Positions 12,284 through 20,404 of a stretch of 64,000 nt of DNA are shown here, piece after piece. Position 1 is the stretch's first letter, and each line of letters begins with the position of its first letter. Below the pieces are notes generated by a model, which saw only the letters and a list, made by a program, of their open reading frames with translations, made no database searches and was not told the origin of the DNA. The DNA lies in NCBI GenBank assembly GCA_036276735.1, contig DASUOH010000041.1:1-64000 (forward strand). Direction: 5' to 3'. This stretch comes from VRUE01 sp036276735. GTDB taxonomy: Bacteria > Actinomycetota > Thermoleophilia > Solirubrobacterales > 70-9. The translations under genes were made by a program, and so were the position numbers.

Positions 12284-12763
12284 CTAAGCACTCTCAATCT
12301 TCGTGATTTTGAATTTCTTCTTCGGCCCCCGCGGCACCTCGACGGTGACCACGTCGTTGCGCTTGTGCCCGATCAGGGCTTTGCCGATCGGCGACTCGTT
12401 AGAGAGCTTGTGCTCGAGCGGGTTCGCCTCGGTCGAGCCGACGATCTGGAATTTCTGCGAGTCGCCGCTCTTCTGGTCTTTGACGTGGACGACCGAGCCG
12501 AACGTCACCTCATCGGTGCCGACGTCCTTCTCGTCGATCACGGTGGCGCGGCGCAGCCGCTCTTCGAGCTGTGCGATCCGCTGCTCCAGCAGGGCCTGCT
12601 CGTTCTTGGCGTCGTCGTACTCGGCGTTCTCGGAGATGTCGCCGAACTCGCGCGCCTCCTTGATGCGTTCAGCGACCTCGCGCCGTTTCGCGGTCGATAG
12701 GTACTCGATTTCCTCTTTGAGCTTCTCGAGCCCTTCGGGAGTGATTACGGCTTGCCGAGTCAC
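12284..12763 (-). CDS. greA: Transcription elongation factor GreA
   Basis: Enters the RNA polymerase secondary channel and stimulates cleavage of backtracked RNA. From GTG 12763 the protein has 159 residues, the usual GreA length: an N-terminal antiparallel coiled coil with the acidic tip GDISENAEYDDAKNEQ and a C-terminal FKBP-like domain ending VTVEVPRGPKKKFKI. A 25-residue upstream extension in frame is not family-like and was rejected. A consensus TATAAT is seen 108 bases upstream. The TAG stop directly abuts repeat element copy 1. Confidence 0.95.
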   Translation of the reverse strand: MTRQAVITPEGLEKLKEEIEYLSTAKRREVAERIKEAREFGDISENAEYDDAKNEQALLEQRIAQLEERLRRATVIDEKDVGTDEVTFGSVVHVKDQKSGDSQKFQIVGSTEANPLEHKLSNESPIGKALIGHKRNDVVTVEVPRGPKKKFKITKIESA

Positions 12764-12870
12764 TGTCGCTGCCCTCGCTTCGGTTGCTGGAAAGGGGTTC
12801 GCCCCCAGATCGAAAAAACGCCCGGGTGCGACGGGCATCTGCCACGTGCACCAGGGCCGGAAGGCGCGTG

Positions 12871-12876
12871 ATTATA
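12871..12876 (-). promoter_or_regulatory. Putative -10 box upstream of greA
   Basis: Minus-strand TATAAT overlaps the last codon of dus. A TGAGTG about 18 bases further upstream could act as a weak -35. Transcription would start near 12864 and give a leader of about 100 bases before the greA GTG. Seen as a consensus match only. Confidence 0.4.
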
Positions 12877-13882
12877 GCGATGGGCCGACGCCCGCACTCA
12901 GGGGAATTTGCGCACCGAGCAGCTCCCGGGCGCGGGGCAGATCGGCGCTGCGCTGCAGCTCCTCGGCGACCGCTTCCGGAGCATCGAGCGCCTCCAGGTA
13001 CCAGGGGTAGAACTTGCGCAGGTAGCGGGCGGCACGGTCGGCGCCGAGGTGCTCCTCGGCGCGATCGATCGTCCACAGCAGCTCGGCGACGACCTCCTGG
13101 CGCGAAGGCGGCTCGACCCGGCGCCCGGTCAGCTCCTCGAAGACCCACGGGTTGCCGAGCGAGCCACGGGCGATCATCACGGCGTCGGCGCCCGACCCCT
13201 CGTAGGCGTGCCGGGCCGCCGCGGCGTTGCTGAGCCCGCCCGAGACGATCACCGGCACGTCGATCCGCTCGACCAGCTCGCGGGTCAGCTTGTAGTCGGG
13301 CTGGCCCTTGTGGCCAACCGTCGCGGCGCGCGGGTGGAAGCCGATCGCAGCGACCCCAGCCTCTTCGACCAAGCGGATCGCCAAATCAAAGCCGGAGCGG
13401 TCGCCGGGCCGCAAACCGGAGCGGATCTTGACCGTGACCGGACGCCCGCTGGCGCCCTCGATCGCGCCTCGGGCGAGGGCGAGGGCGAGCTCGGGCTCGG
13501 CGAGCAGCTCGGCGCCGGCGCCGGTCTTGCGCACCTTGCGCACCGGGCAGCCCATGTTGATGTCGATCAGGTCGGCGCCCGCCTCGACGGCGATCGCGGC
13601 GCCCGACCCCATCACCTCGGGGTCGTGACCGAAGAGCTGCACCGAGACAGGGTGCTCGTCGGGGTGGATCCGCATCAGCTCGCGCAGGGTTCGCTCGTTG
13701 CGGTGGTGGAGGCCGAAGCTCGAGACCATCTCCGAGACGGCGAGCCCCGCACCGTGGCGTTTCGCCTGCAGGCGCACGAACCAGTTGCCGATCCCCGCAA
13801 GCGGCGCGAGCAGCACGCGGTTGGCGATCTCGACGTCGCCGATCCGAAACGGGTCAGTCAGCTGGGGGCGCGTTCCGCTCAT
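12872..13882 (-). CDS. dus: tRNA-dihydrouridine synthase
   Basis: FMN enzyme that reduces uridines in the D-loop of tRNA with NADPH. The 336-residue TIM-barrel protein has LLAPLAGIGNWFVR at the N-terminus, the substrate-activating Cys112 in NMGCPVRKVRKTGAGAELL, VKIRSGL and a phosphate-binding VSGGLSNAAAA/ARGSLGNPW pair. The C-terminal helical domain is present. ATG 13882 overlaps the coaX 3' end by 29 bases, so the two genes are probably coupled. The position between coaX and greA resembles the conserved order in Gram-positive bacteria. Confidence 0.93.
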   Translation of the reverse strand: MSGTRPQLTDPFRIGDVEIANRVLLAPLAGIGNWFVRLQAKRHGAGLAVSEMVSSFGLHHRNERTLRELMRIHPDEHPVSVQLFGHDPEVMGSGAAIAVEAGADLIDINMGCPVRKVRKTGAGAELLAEPELALALARGAIEGASGRPVTVKIRSGLRPGDRSGFDLAIRLVEEAGVAAIGFHPRAATVGHKGQPDYKLTRELVERIDVPVIVSGGLSNAAAARHAYEGSGADAVMIARGSLGNPWVFEELTGRRVEPPSRQEVVAELLWTIDRAEEHLGADRAARYLRKFYPWYLEALDAPEAVAEELQRSADLPRARELLGAQIPLSAGVGPSL

Positions 13883-14627
13883 GGATGAGGCGCAGCCCCT
13901 TCAGGGTTAGCATGTCGTCGACCTCCTCGATCGTCTCGGTGTACGGGACGACGACGGAGGCGAGACCGCCGGTGGCGAGCAGCTTCGCCTCCCCCAGCTC
14001 CTCCTCGATGCGCTGCACGATGCCGTCGATCATGCCGGCGAAGCCGAAGACGAAGCCCGACTGGATCGCGGCCCGGCTCGAGCGACCGATGGCAGCCTCG
14101 GGCGCCTCCAGGTCCATGCGGGTTATCCGCGCCGCGCGGTCGATCAGCGCCGAGAGCGATATCTCCAGGCCGGGGCCGATCGCCCCGCCCAGGTATTCGC
14201 CCGCCGCCGAGACGACGTCGACGTTTATCCCCGTCCCGAAGTCGACGACGATGCAGGCCTCGCCGAAGCGGTCGTAGGCGGCGATCGAGTTGACGAGGCG
14301 ATCGGCGCCGACCTCGAGCGGATTGTCGATCCGAATCGGCATCCCCGTCTTCACGCCGGGGCCGATGGTCAGGCAGTCGGCGGCGAGGTAGCGCTCGGTG
14401 AGCTGCTCGAACTGGGTCCCGAGCGGCGGCACCACAGAGGAGACGCAGACCGATTCCACCTCGTCGAACGCCATCCCGCAGAGGCCGAACAGGCCGGCGA
14501 TCCGCTCGGCCAGCTCGTCGCCGGTCGCGCCGGAGCGAGTCTGGAAGCGCCAGTGCTGAACGAGGTTCTCACCGTCGAAGGCGCCGAGGTGGGTCTGCGT
14601 GTTGCCGACGTCGATCGCAAGGAGCAT
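13854..14627 (-). CDS. coaX: Type III pantothenate kinase
   Basis: Phosphorylates pantothenate, the first step of CoA synthesis. The 257-residue protein has the ASKHA-fold signatures: DVGNTQT at 6-12 (phosphate 1 loop), GADRLVN, and VDFGTGINVDVV (phosphate 2 loop). Start ATG 14627 gives MLLAIDVGNT; the long open extension upstream overlaps the plus-strand GST-like gene and was rejected. The gene is divergent from that gene across 69 bases. Confidence 0.95.
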   Translation of the reverse strand: MLLAIDVGNTQTHLGAFDGENLVQHWRFQTRSGATGDELAERIAGLFGLCGMAFDEVESVCVSSVVPPLGTQFEQLTERYLAADCLTIGPGVKTGMPIRIDNPLEVGADRLVNSIAAYDRFGEACIVVDFGTGINVDVVSAAGEYLGGAIGPGLEISLSALIDRAARITRMDLEAPEAAIGRSSRAAIQSGFVFGFAGMIDGIVQRIEEELGEAKLLATGGLASVVVPYTETIEEVDDMLTLKGLRLIHERNAPPAD

Positions 14628-14696
14628 CAGGCGATTATCGCGAGCGGCGACTGGCCAGGTAGCCAAACCGGGCCGACTGCGCATAGGATCGCTTCC

Positions 14697-15452
14697 GTGA
14701 AGGCGCGCGTCTACACGATCCCCGGCTCGCATCCGGGCACCGCGGTGCAGCTCATGCTCGATCACAAGGGCATCCCGTTCAAGCGCACCGACCTCTTCCC
14801 GGCGGTATCCCGCCTGTTCGTCCGCGCCCTCGGCTTTCCCGGCGTCACCGTGCCAGCCGCCAAGATCGACGGGAAGCGGATGCAGGGCTCGCGGAAGATT
14901 GCCCGGGAGCTGGAGCGGATCCGTCCGGAGCCGCCCCTCTACCCGGCCGATCCCGAGCTGCGGGCCAAGGTCGAGGAGGCCGAGCGCTTCGGCGACGAGG
15001 AGCTGCAGCACCCGATCCGCCAGATCATCTGGTGGGCTTTCCAGCGCGACTCCTCGCCGCTGCGCAGCTACTCGGAGGGCGCCCGGCTCGGCATCCCGAT
15101 CGGGATCGCGGTGCGCACGGCCGCCCCGATCATCGCGCTCGAGAAGCGCATCAACGAGGCGACCGACGAGAACGTCCGCGCCGATCTCGCCAAGCTGGGT
15201 GGCCTGCTGCAGCACGTCGACGACCTGATCGCCGAGGGGATCCTCGACGGCGAGCAGCTGAACGCCGCCGACTTCCAGATCGGCCCTAGCCTGCGGCTCG
15301 CGATGACGATGCAGGACCTGCGGCCGCTGATCGAGGACCGCCCGGCCGGCCGGCTCGCCGTACGCGTGCAGCCGCAGATAGCCGGCGACTTCCCGCCCGT
15401 CCTGCCGCCCGCCTGGCTGCAGCCGCTGCGCAGCGCACCGGCAACGGCCTAG
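14697..15452 (+). CDS. Glutathione S-transferase-like protein
   Basis: The 251-residue protein starts with a thioredoxin-like domain (VYTIPGSHPGTAVQLMLDHKG) and continues into an all-helical C-terminal domain (LQHVDDLIAEGILDGEQLNAADFQIG), the two-domain plan of glutathione S-transferases. The catalytic Ser/Cys/Tyr is not obvious. Many actinobacteria lack glutathione, so the true thiol or role is unknown. GTG 14697 is chosen as the first in-frame start after the coaX divergent region. It is the only plus-strand gene in the first 24 kb and stands alone. Confidence 0.7.
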   Translation: MKARVYTIPGSHPGTAVQLMLDHKGIPFKRTDLFPAVSRLFVRALGFPGVTVPAAKIDGKRMQGSRKIARELERIRPEPPLYPADPELRAKVEEAERFGDEELQHPIRQIIWWAFQRDSSPLRSYSEGARLGIPIGIAVRTAAPIIALEKRINEATDENVRADLAKLGGLLQHVDDLIAEGILDGEQLNAADFQIGPSLRLAMTMQDLRPLIEDRPAGRLAVRVQPQIAGDFPPVLPPAWLQPLRSAPATA

Positions 15453-15465
15453 CGGCCGGCCGGGT

Positions 15466-16035
15466 CTACGGCTCGGGCGATTGCGAGCCGCCCGGCTTCC
15501 AGAGGACTTCCTCGCCTTCGCCGGCGGCGCGGGCGAGGATGAAGAGCAGATCCGAGAGCCGGTTCAGGTAGCTGACCACCTCGGGATTGACCGAGTCGAC
15601 CGCGAGGACACGCCGCTCGGCGCGACGGCAGACGGTGCGGCAGACGTGCAGCAGGGCGGTGGCGGGCCTGCCTCCCGGCAGGACGAACGAGGTCAGCGGC
15701 GGCAGCTCCGCGTTCACCTCGTCGCAGCGCTCCTCGAGCCACTTGGTCTGCTCGGCGCCGACGGTCAGCTTGCCCTCGCGACTGCCGGGCGGCAGGCAGA
15801 GGTCGGCGCCGACGTCGAAGAGGTCGTTCTGGACGCGGCGCAGCCACTCGCCGAAGCGCTCGGGCAACTCGGTCGCAAGGGCGAGTGCCAAGCCGATCTG
15901 GGCGTTCAGCTCGTCGACGGTGCCGTAGGCCTCGATCCGAGGGTCGGTCTTCGCCACCCGGCTCATGTCGCCGAGGTGGGTCTCCCCGTCGTCACCGAGG
16001 CGGGTGTAGATGCGGGTGAGGTTGATCCGCGCCAC
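15466..16035 (-). CDS. Cob(I)alamin adenosyltransferase, PduO type
   Basis: Transfers the adenosyl group of ATP to cob(I)alamin to make coenzyme B12. The 189-residue helical-bundle protein has the N-terminal IYTRLGDDGETHLG (ATP-binding), TVDELNAQIG, the CRRAERR segment and YLNRLSDLLFILAR. GTG 16035 begins 4 bases after the folK stop, so it is probably cotranscribed with the folate genes. No B12-dependent enzyme was recognised in the window. Confidence 0.93.
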   Translation of the reverse strand: MARINLTRIYTRLGDDGETHLGDMSRVAKTDPRIEAYGTVDELNAQIGLALALATELPERFGEWLRRVQNDLFDVGADLCLPPGSREGKLTVGAEQTKWLEERCDEVNAELPPLTSFVLPGGRPATALLHVCRTVCRRAERRVLAVDSVNPEVVSYLNRLSDLLFILARAAGEGEEVLWKPGGSQSPEP

Positions 16036-16039
16036 GGCT

Positions 16040-16549
16040 TCAGCCTGCCAGATCGAGCGACCCGCGGCGCTCGACCCGCTGCCCCGGCCCGAGCGCGTCG
16101 AGCGCCTCGGCGAGCCGCGTGCCGTCGGGCAGCATCAGCTCGGGCTCCAACTCCAGCAGCGGTTCCAAGACGAAGCGGCGCGAGGTTACCTCCGGGTGTG
16201 GAAGGGTGAGCCGCTCGCTCTGCAGCTCGAGATCCCCCAGCAGCAGCAGGTCGACGTCGAGCGGCCGCGGGCTGTGCCGCGAGGCCTCCATCATCCGGCC
16301 CCGCTCGACCTCGATCGCCTTGCAGACTTCGAGCAGCGGCTCTGGCTCGAGCCCGGTTCGGACGCGGATCGCCGCGTTGAGGAATTCCGGCTGATCGAGC
16401 ACCTCGCCGACCGGCTCGGACTCGTAAGCCGACGACACCGCCTCGACCTCGACCCCGTGCTCCGGCAGCGCCGCGATCGCCGCCCGCAGGTGCTCCTCGC
16501 GGTCGCCGACGTTGGAGCCGAGGCCGAGGTAGCCGGTATTCATCGACAT
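16040..16549 (-). CDS. folK: 2-amino-4-hydroxy-6-hydroxymethyldihydropteridine pyrophosphokinase
   Basis: Transfers pyrophosphate from ATP to the pterin, preparing it for folP. The protein (169 residues from ATG 16549) has GLGSNVGDREEHL at the N-terminus and the signature SPRPLDVDLLLLG, with the metal-binding Asp pair. Starts at GTG 16567, ATG 16549 and ATG 16543 are all in frame. The GTG lies right at the foot of a perfect hairpin, so 16549 or 16543 is more likely. It forms folP-folB-folK with the genes upstream. Confidence 0.93.
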   Translation of the reverse strand: MSMNTGYLGLGSNVGDREEHLRAAIAALPEHGVEVEAVSSAYESEPVGEVLDQPEFLNAAIRVRTGLEPEPLLEVCKAIEVERGRMMEASRHSPRPLDVDLLLLGDLELQSERLTLPHPEVTSRRFVLEPLLELEPELMLPDGTRLAEALDALGPGQRVERRGSLDLAG

Positions 16550-16567
16550 TCCATGACGTTGACTCAC

Positions 16568-16592
16568 TTAACCACCCATAGTGGGTGGTTAA
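16568..16592 (-). promoter_or_regulatory. Perfect hairpin between folB and folK
   Basis: TTAACCACCCA, a TAG loop and TGGGTGGTTAA form an 11-bp perfect inverted repeat, extended by TGACG/CGTCA flanks outside a bulge. It sits 12 bases after the folB stop and just before folK. The central CACCCATAG resembles the centre of the two hairpins at 32747 and 38719. It may moderate readthrough or folK translation. Confidence 0.55.
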
Positions 16593-16604
16593 CGTCACAC
16601 ACCC

Positions 16605-17027
16605 CTACTCGTCCTCGCTCTCGTCGCCTTCTTCGACCGCGCGCTCCTGGGTCACCTCGACCGCGACCTCCTGGATCGCCAGCGGCAGCGGCGGCTCTGG
16701 CTTCGCGGCGCGCACCCGCACCGACTCGCATCCGTAGCGCTCCATCAGCCGCTCGCCGACCACCTGAGCCAGCCGCTCCAGCGTCCGGTAGCTGCGCTCG
16801 GTCGCCGCCAGGGCGACGATGTCGCAGACCTCGCCATAGTCGACCGTGTCCTCGAGGCGATCGGTCAGGACGGCGTCGCAGTCGGGCACGTCGAAGGAGA
16901 GGTCGAACTCGAGCCGCTGCCCCACCTCCTGCTCGGCTTCGCTGACGCCGTGGTGGGTGTAGATAGAGAGGGCGCGCAGGTCGATCTCGACCCGTGACTC
17001 GATTCCGTTGCCGTCCGGCTCGTCCAT
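16605..17027 (-). CDS. folB: Dihydroneopterin aldolase
   Basis: Cleaves dihydroneopterin to the hydroxymethyl pterin used by folK. The 140-residue protein has the family core IDLRALSIYTHHGVSEAEQEVGQRLEFDL, then TVDYGEV and LERLAQVVGERLM, with KPEPPLP near the end. The C-terminal acidic tail (EEGDESEDE) is an extension beyond the fold. ATG 17027 begins 11 bases after the folP stop; a longer frame to 17081 overlaps folP and was rejected. Confidence 0.92.
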   Translation of the reverse strand: MDEPDGNGIESRVEIDLRALSIYTHHGVSEAEQEVGQRLEFDLSFDVPDCDAVLTDRLEDTVDYGEVCDIVALAATERSYRTLERLAQVVGERLMERYGCESVRVRAAKPEPPLPLAIQEVAVEVTQERAVEEGDESEDE

Positions 17028-17038
17028 CGACGCTGAAC

Positions 17039-17821
17039 CTATCCGAGGATGGCGGTGGCCATCGTCAGAGCCTGGCGGCACTCGGCGACGTCGTGGATGC
17101 GGAGCACCTCGGCGCCCGCGGCGACGGCCAGCACGGACGAGGCGATCGTGCCGCCGATCCGCTCCCCCACCTCGGAGCCGTCGACCTTGCCGATGAAGCT
17201 CTTGCGCGACGTGCCGACGACCAGAGGGCGGCCGAGCTCGCGCAGCTCGGCGAGGCGGTGCAAGAGCTCGAGGTTGTGCTCGAGCGTCTTGCCGAACCCG
17301 ATGCCCGGGTCGAGCCAGATCCGCTCCTCGGCGACGCCTGACGCCATCGCCGCTTCGGTGCGCTCGGCGAGGAACGCCTTGACGTCGTCGACCACGTCGT
17401 CGTAGGTCGGTTCGACCTGCATGGTCCGCGGGTCCCCCTGCATGTGCATGAGGATGAGGCCGGCGCCCCGCTCGGCGCAGATCGCCGCGATCTCGGGATC
17501 GCCGCGAAGCGCGGTGACGTCGTTGACGATCGAGGCGCCCGCCGAGAGCGCTGCCGCGGCGACCGACGACTTCGAGGTGTCGATCGAGACCTCGTGGCCA
17601 GCCGCGGCAAGCGCCCGCACGACCGGCTCGGTCCGCTCGCGCTCCTGCTCGGCACTCACCTCCTCGGCGCCGGGCCGCGTCGATTCTCCGCCGACGTCGA
17701 GGATGTCCGCCCCGTCGCGAACCAGGTCTATTCCGTGAGCGACGGCCGCCTCGGCGTCGAGGAAGAGGCCGCCATCGGAGAACGAGTCCGGGGTCACGTT
17801 GACGACCCCCATGACCTTCAT
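17039..17821 (-). CDS. folP: Dihydropteroate synthase
   Basis: Condenses the pterin pyrophosphate with p-aminobenzoate, the sulfonamide-sensitive step of folate synthesis. The 260-residue TIM-barrel protein begins MGVVNVTPDSFSDGG, then DVGGESTRPGAEEVS, SIVNDVTAL, LDPGIGFGKT and VGTSRKSFIG, all characteristic. ATG 17821 starts 6 bases after the ftsH stop, so ftsH-folP-folB-folK-adenosyltransferase can be one transcript. Confidence 0.97.
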   Translation of the reverse strand: MKVMGVVNVTPDSFSDGGLFLDAEAAVAHGIDLVRDGADILDVGGESTRPGAEEVSAEQERERTEPVVRALAAAGHEVSIDTSKSSVAAAALSAGASIVNDVTALRGDPEIAAICAERGAGLILMHMQGDPRTMQVEPTYDDVVDDVKAFLAERTEAAMASGVAEERIWLDPGIGFGKTLEHNLELLHRLAELRELGRPLVVGTSRKSFIGKVDGSEVGERIGGTIASSVLAVAAGAEVLRIHDVAECRQALTMATAILG

Positions 17822-17827
17822 GGCGAT

Positions 17828-19780
17828 CTATGCAGGTTCACTGCCGGCAAAACCGGGGCGAGGCCGGGGCGAGGGCCGGGGCGCTTTGCCGCGCTCCGGA
17901 CGGGCCGGCTCGGCCGGCGGCTCGAGCGGCTCGGACTCCTCGTCGTCGGCGAAGACCTCGCTTTCGGGCTTGCCGTCGAGCAGGGCCACGAACTGCTCCG
18001 CGTCGATCGTCTCGCGCTCGAGCAGGATGCTGGAGATGCGGTCGAGCTCCTCGCGGCGCTCGGTGAGGATGTCCTTCGCGGTCTGATGCGCGCCCTCGAC
18101 GATGCGGCGGATCTCGTCGTCGATCTCCCGGGCGATCTCGTCGGAGTAGTCCGGCTCGGCGGAGAACTCGCGGCCGAGGAACGGCTGGCCGCGATCGTGG
18201 CCGAAGACGCGTGGCCCGAGTCGCTCCGACATGCCGAAGCGCATCACCATCTGCTTCGCCGTCTCCGTCACCTTTTCGAGGTCGTTGGAGGCGCCGGTGG
18301 TGATCTCGCCGAAGACAATCTCCTCGGCGGCGCGGCCGCCGAGGGTCATCGCCATCGTGTCGGTCAGCTCGGCGCGGCTGGTCAGGAACTTGTCCTCGGT
18401 GGGCAGGCTGATCGTGTAGCCGAGCGCCTGGCCGCGGCTGATGATCGAGATCTTGTGGACCGGGTCGCAGTTGGGCAGCAGGTGGCCGACGATCGCGTGG
18501 CCGAGCTCGTGGAAGGCAGTGATCAGCCGCTCCTTCTCGCTCATCACCCGCGTCTTCTTCTCGGGGCCGGCGATCACGCGCATGATCCCCTCCTCGAGCT
18601 CGTTCATCGAGATCTCCCGCTCCCCCGAGCGCGCGGTCAGCAGCGCCGCCTCGTTGATCAGGTTGGCGAGATCGGCGCCGGTGAAGCCCGGGGTCTGTCC
18701 GGCCAGCGCGTCGAGGTCGATCTGCTTGCCGAGCGGCTTGCCGCGGGTGTGGACTTCGAGGATCTTCTTGCGGCCCTTGCGGTCGGGGCGGTCGACGACC
18801 ACCTGGCGGTCGAAGCGGCCGGGCCGCAGCAGGGCGGGGTCGAGGATGTCGGGCCGGTTCGTCGCCGCGATCAGGATGATGTTGTCTTTCATCTCGAAGC
18901 CGTCCATCTCGACGAGCAGCTGGTTCAGGGTCTGCTCGCGCTCGTCGTGGCCGCCCCCCATGCCGGCGCCGCGGTGACGGCCGACGGCGTCGATCTCGTC
19001 CATGAAGATGATGCAGGGCGAGTTCTGCTTGGCCTGCTCGAAGAGGTCGCGGACGCGGCTGGCGCCGACCCCGACGAACATCTCGACGAAGTCCGAGCCC
19101 GAGATCGAGAAGAACGGCACGCCGGCCTCGCCGGCGACGGCGCGCGCGAGCAGCGTCTTGCCGGTCCCCGGCGGCCCGTACAGGAGGACCCCCTTGGGGA
19201 TGCGCGCGCCGAGCGCCTGGAATTTCTTCGGGTTCTCGAGGAACTCCTTGATCTCGTGCAGCTCCTGCACCGCCTCGTCGACCCCGGCGACATCGCGGAA
19301 GGTGATTTTCGGCGCGTCGACCGACATTCGCTTCGCTTTCGATTTGCCGAAGTTCATGACGCGACTTCCCCCGCCCTGCATCTGGTTCATCAGGAAGATC
19401 CAGAAGGCGAGGAAGAGGACGAAGGGCAGGATGAAGGTGAGGACGCTGAGCCAGCTCGAGCCGCCGCTGCCCTTGACGTCGAACTCGACTTTGTTGCGCT
19501 CGAGCAGGTTCTGGAGGCTCTGCTCGGTGTTGGGCGGATAGCCGGTCTCGAAGCTCTCGCCGTTCTCGCCCCGTTCGGTGACCTCGAGCGTGTTGTCCTC
19601 GGTCTTGACCGTGACGTCTTTGATCTTGCCCTGGGCGATCAGGCCGCTCTTGGGCGCGATCAACTCGTTGTAGGAGGGCGGGTCCGCCTCGGAGCCAGGG
19701 CTGATCACCCGCTGGGCGACGAAGGCGAGGATCACCACCAACAGGATCGGGAAAGCCGCGCTCTTGAAGAAACGCCTCAC
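17828..19780 (-). CDS. ftsH: ATP-dependent zinc metalloprotease FtsH
   Basis: Membrane-anchored AAA protease that degrades damaged membrane proteins and unstable regulators. From GTG 19780 (650 residues): TM1 about 7-25, an extracytoplasmic domain, TM2 about 110-131, Walker A GPPGTGKT at 202-209, second region of homology around NRPDILDPALLRPGRFD, and the zinc motif HELGH at 424-428 (most family members have HEAGH). The C-terminus is a Pro/Arg-rich tail. The upstream in-frame extension is Arg/Pro-rich and overlaps hpt, so it was rejected. No strong ribosome binding site was seen before the GTG. Confidence 0.95.
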   Translation of the reverse strand: MRRFFKSAAFPILLVVILAFVAQRVISPGSEADPPSYNELIAPKSGLIAQGKIKDVTVKTEDNTLEVTERGENGESFETGYPPNTEQSLQNLLERNKVEFDVKGSGGSSWLSVLTFILPFVLFLAFWIFLMNQMQGGGSRVMNFGKSKAKRMSVDAPKITFRDVAGVDEAVQELHEIKEFLENPKKFQALGARIPKGVLLYGPPGTGKTLLARAVAGEAGVPFFSISGSDFVEMFVGVGASRVRDLFEQAKQNSPCIIFMDEIDAVGRHRGAGMGGGHDEREQTLNQLLVEMDGFEMKDNIILIAATNRPDILDPALLRPGRFDRQVVVDRPDRKGRKKILEVHTRGKPLGKQIDLDALAGQTPGFTGADLANLINEAALLTARSGEREISMNELEEGIMRVIAGPEKKTRVMSEKERLITAFHELGHAIVGHLLPNCDPVHKISIISRGQALGYTISLPTEDKFLTSRAELTDTMAMTLGGRAAEEIVFGEITTGASNDLEKVTETAKQMVMRFGMSERLGPRVFGHDRGQPFLGREFSAEPDYSDEIAREIDDEIRRIVEGAHQTAKDILTERREELDRISSILLERETIDAEQFVALLDGKPESEVFADDEESEPLEPPAEPARPERGKAPRPSPRPRPGFAGSEPA

Positions 19781-19866
19781 GAGGAAAATCAGCGTACCAG
19801 GGGGATTTCTCGCGGTCTGGCCGCTCTTTCGCCGCCGGGCGCCGGCCCGCGCGGCGGAAAACCGCG

Positions 19867-20394
19867 CTACTCGTCCAGGGCCGCTACGTAGTCCAGGTTG
19901 CGATGGTGCTGGGCGTGGTCGAGCCCGTAGCCGATGGCGAAGCGGTTCGGGATGCGAAAGCCGACGTAGCGCGGCTCCAGGTCGACCCGCAGCCGCTCCG
20001 GCTTGGTCAGCAGCGCGCACGCCTCCAGCGAAGCCGGCTCGCGGGCCTTGAGGTTGCGCATCAGGTAGTGGAGGGTGAGGCCAGAGTCGATGATGTCCTC
20101 GACGATCAGCACGTGTCGGCCCTCGATCGGTGCGTCGAGATCCTTGAGGATGCGGACGACGCCGGAGGAGTCGGTCTGCGAGCCATAGCTCGAGACCGCC
20201 ATGAAGTCGATCTCGCAGGGGACGGTGAGGTGCCGCATCAGGTCGGCGAGGAAGATGACCGCGCCCTTGAGGACGCCGATCATGAAGAGGTCGCGCCCCG
20301 CGTAGTCGGTGCTGATCTGCTCGCCCAGCTCCGCGACGCGGAGCTGCAGCTCCTCGCTCGAGACGAGGGTCTCGCCGATGGGCGTCTCTGTCAT
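19867..20394 (-). CDS. hpt: Hypoxanthine phosphoribosyltransferase
   Basis: Salvages hypoxanthine and guanine to IMP and GMP using PRPP. The 175-residue protein has the PRPP motif VLIVEDIIDSGLTLHYL, the AVSSYG segment, the flexible-loop region around SSGVV, and the C-terminal VGFRIPNRFAIGYGLDHAQHHRNL typical of HPRT. ATG 20394 begins 10 bases after the tilS stop. tilS-hpt-ftsH is a widely conserved order in Gram-positive bacteria. Confidence 0.96.
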   Translation of the reverse strand: MTETPIGETLVSSEELQLRVAELGEQISTDYAGRDLFMIGVLKGAVIFLADLMRHLTVPCEIDFMAVSSYGSQTDSSGVVRILKDLDAPIEGRHVLIVEDIIDSGLTLHYLMRNLKAREPASLEACALLTKPERLRVDLEPRYVGFRIPNRFAIGYGLDHAQHHRNLDYVAALDE

Positions 20395-20404
20395 GGTCGG
20401 GAAT

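Noticed and set aside
16568..16592. Intrinsic terminator reading of the folB-folK hairpin
   Set aside because: No T-run follows and the gene order continues as one pathway, so it is listed as a regulatory hairpin instead.
17444..19891. An 815-codon open frame on the plus strand opposite ftsH
   Set aside because: It has Val/Asp-rich, low-information sequence without any motif, while the opposite strand encodes complete FtsH and folP.
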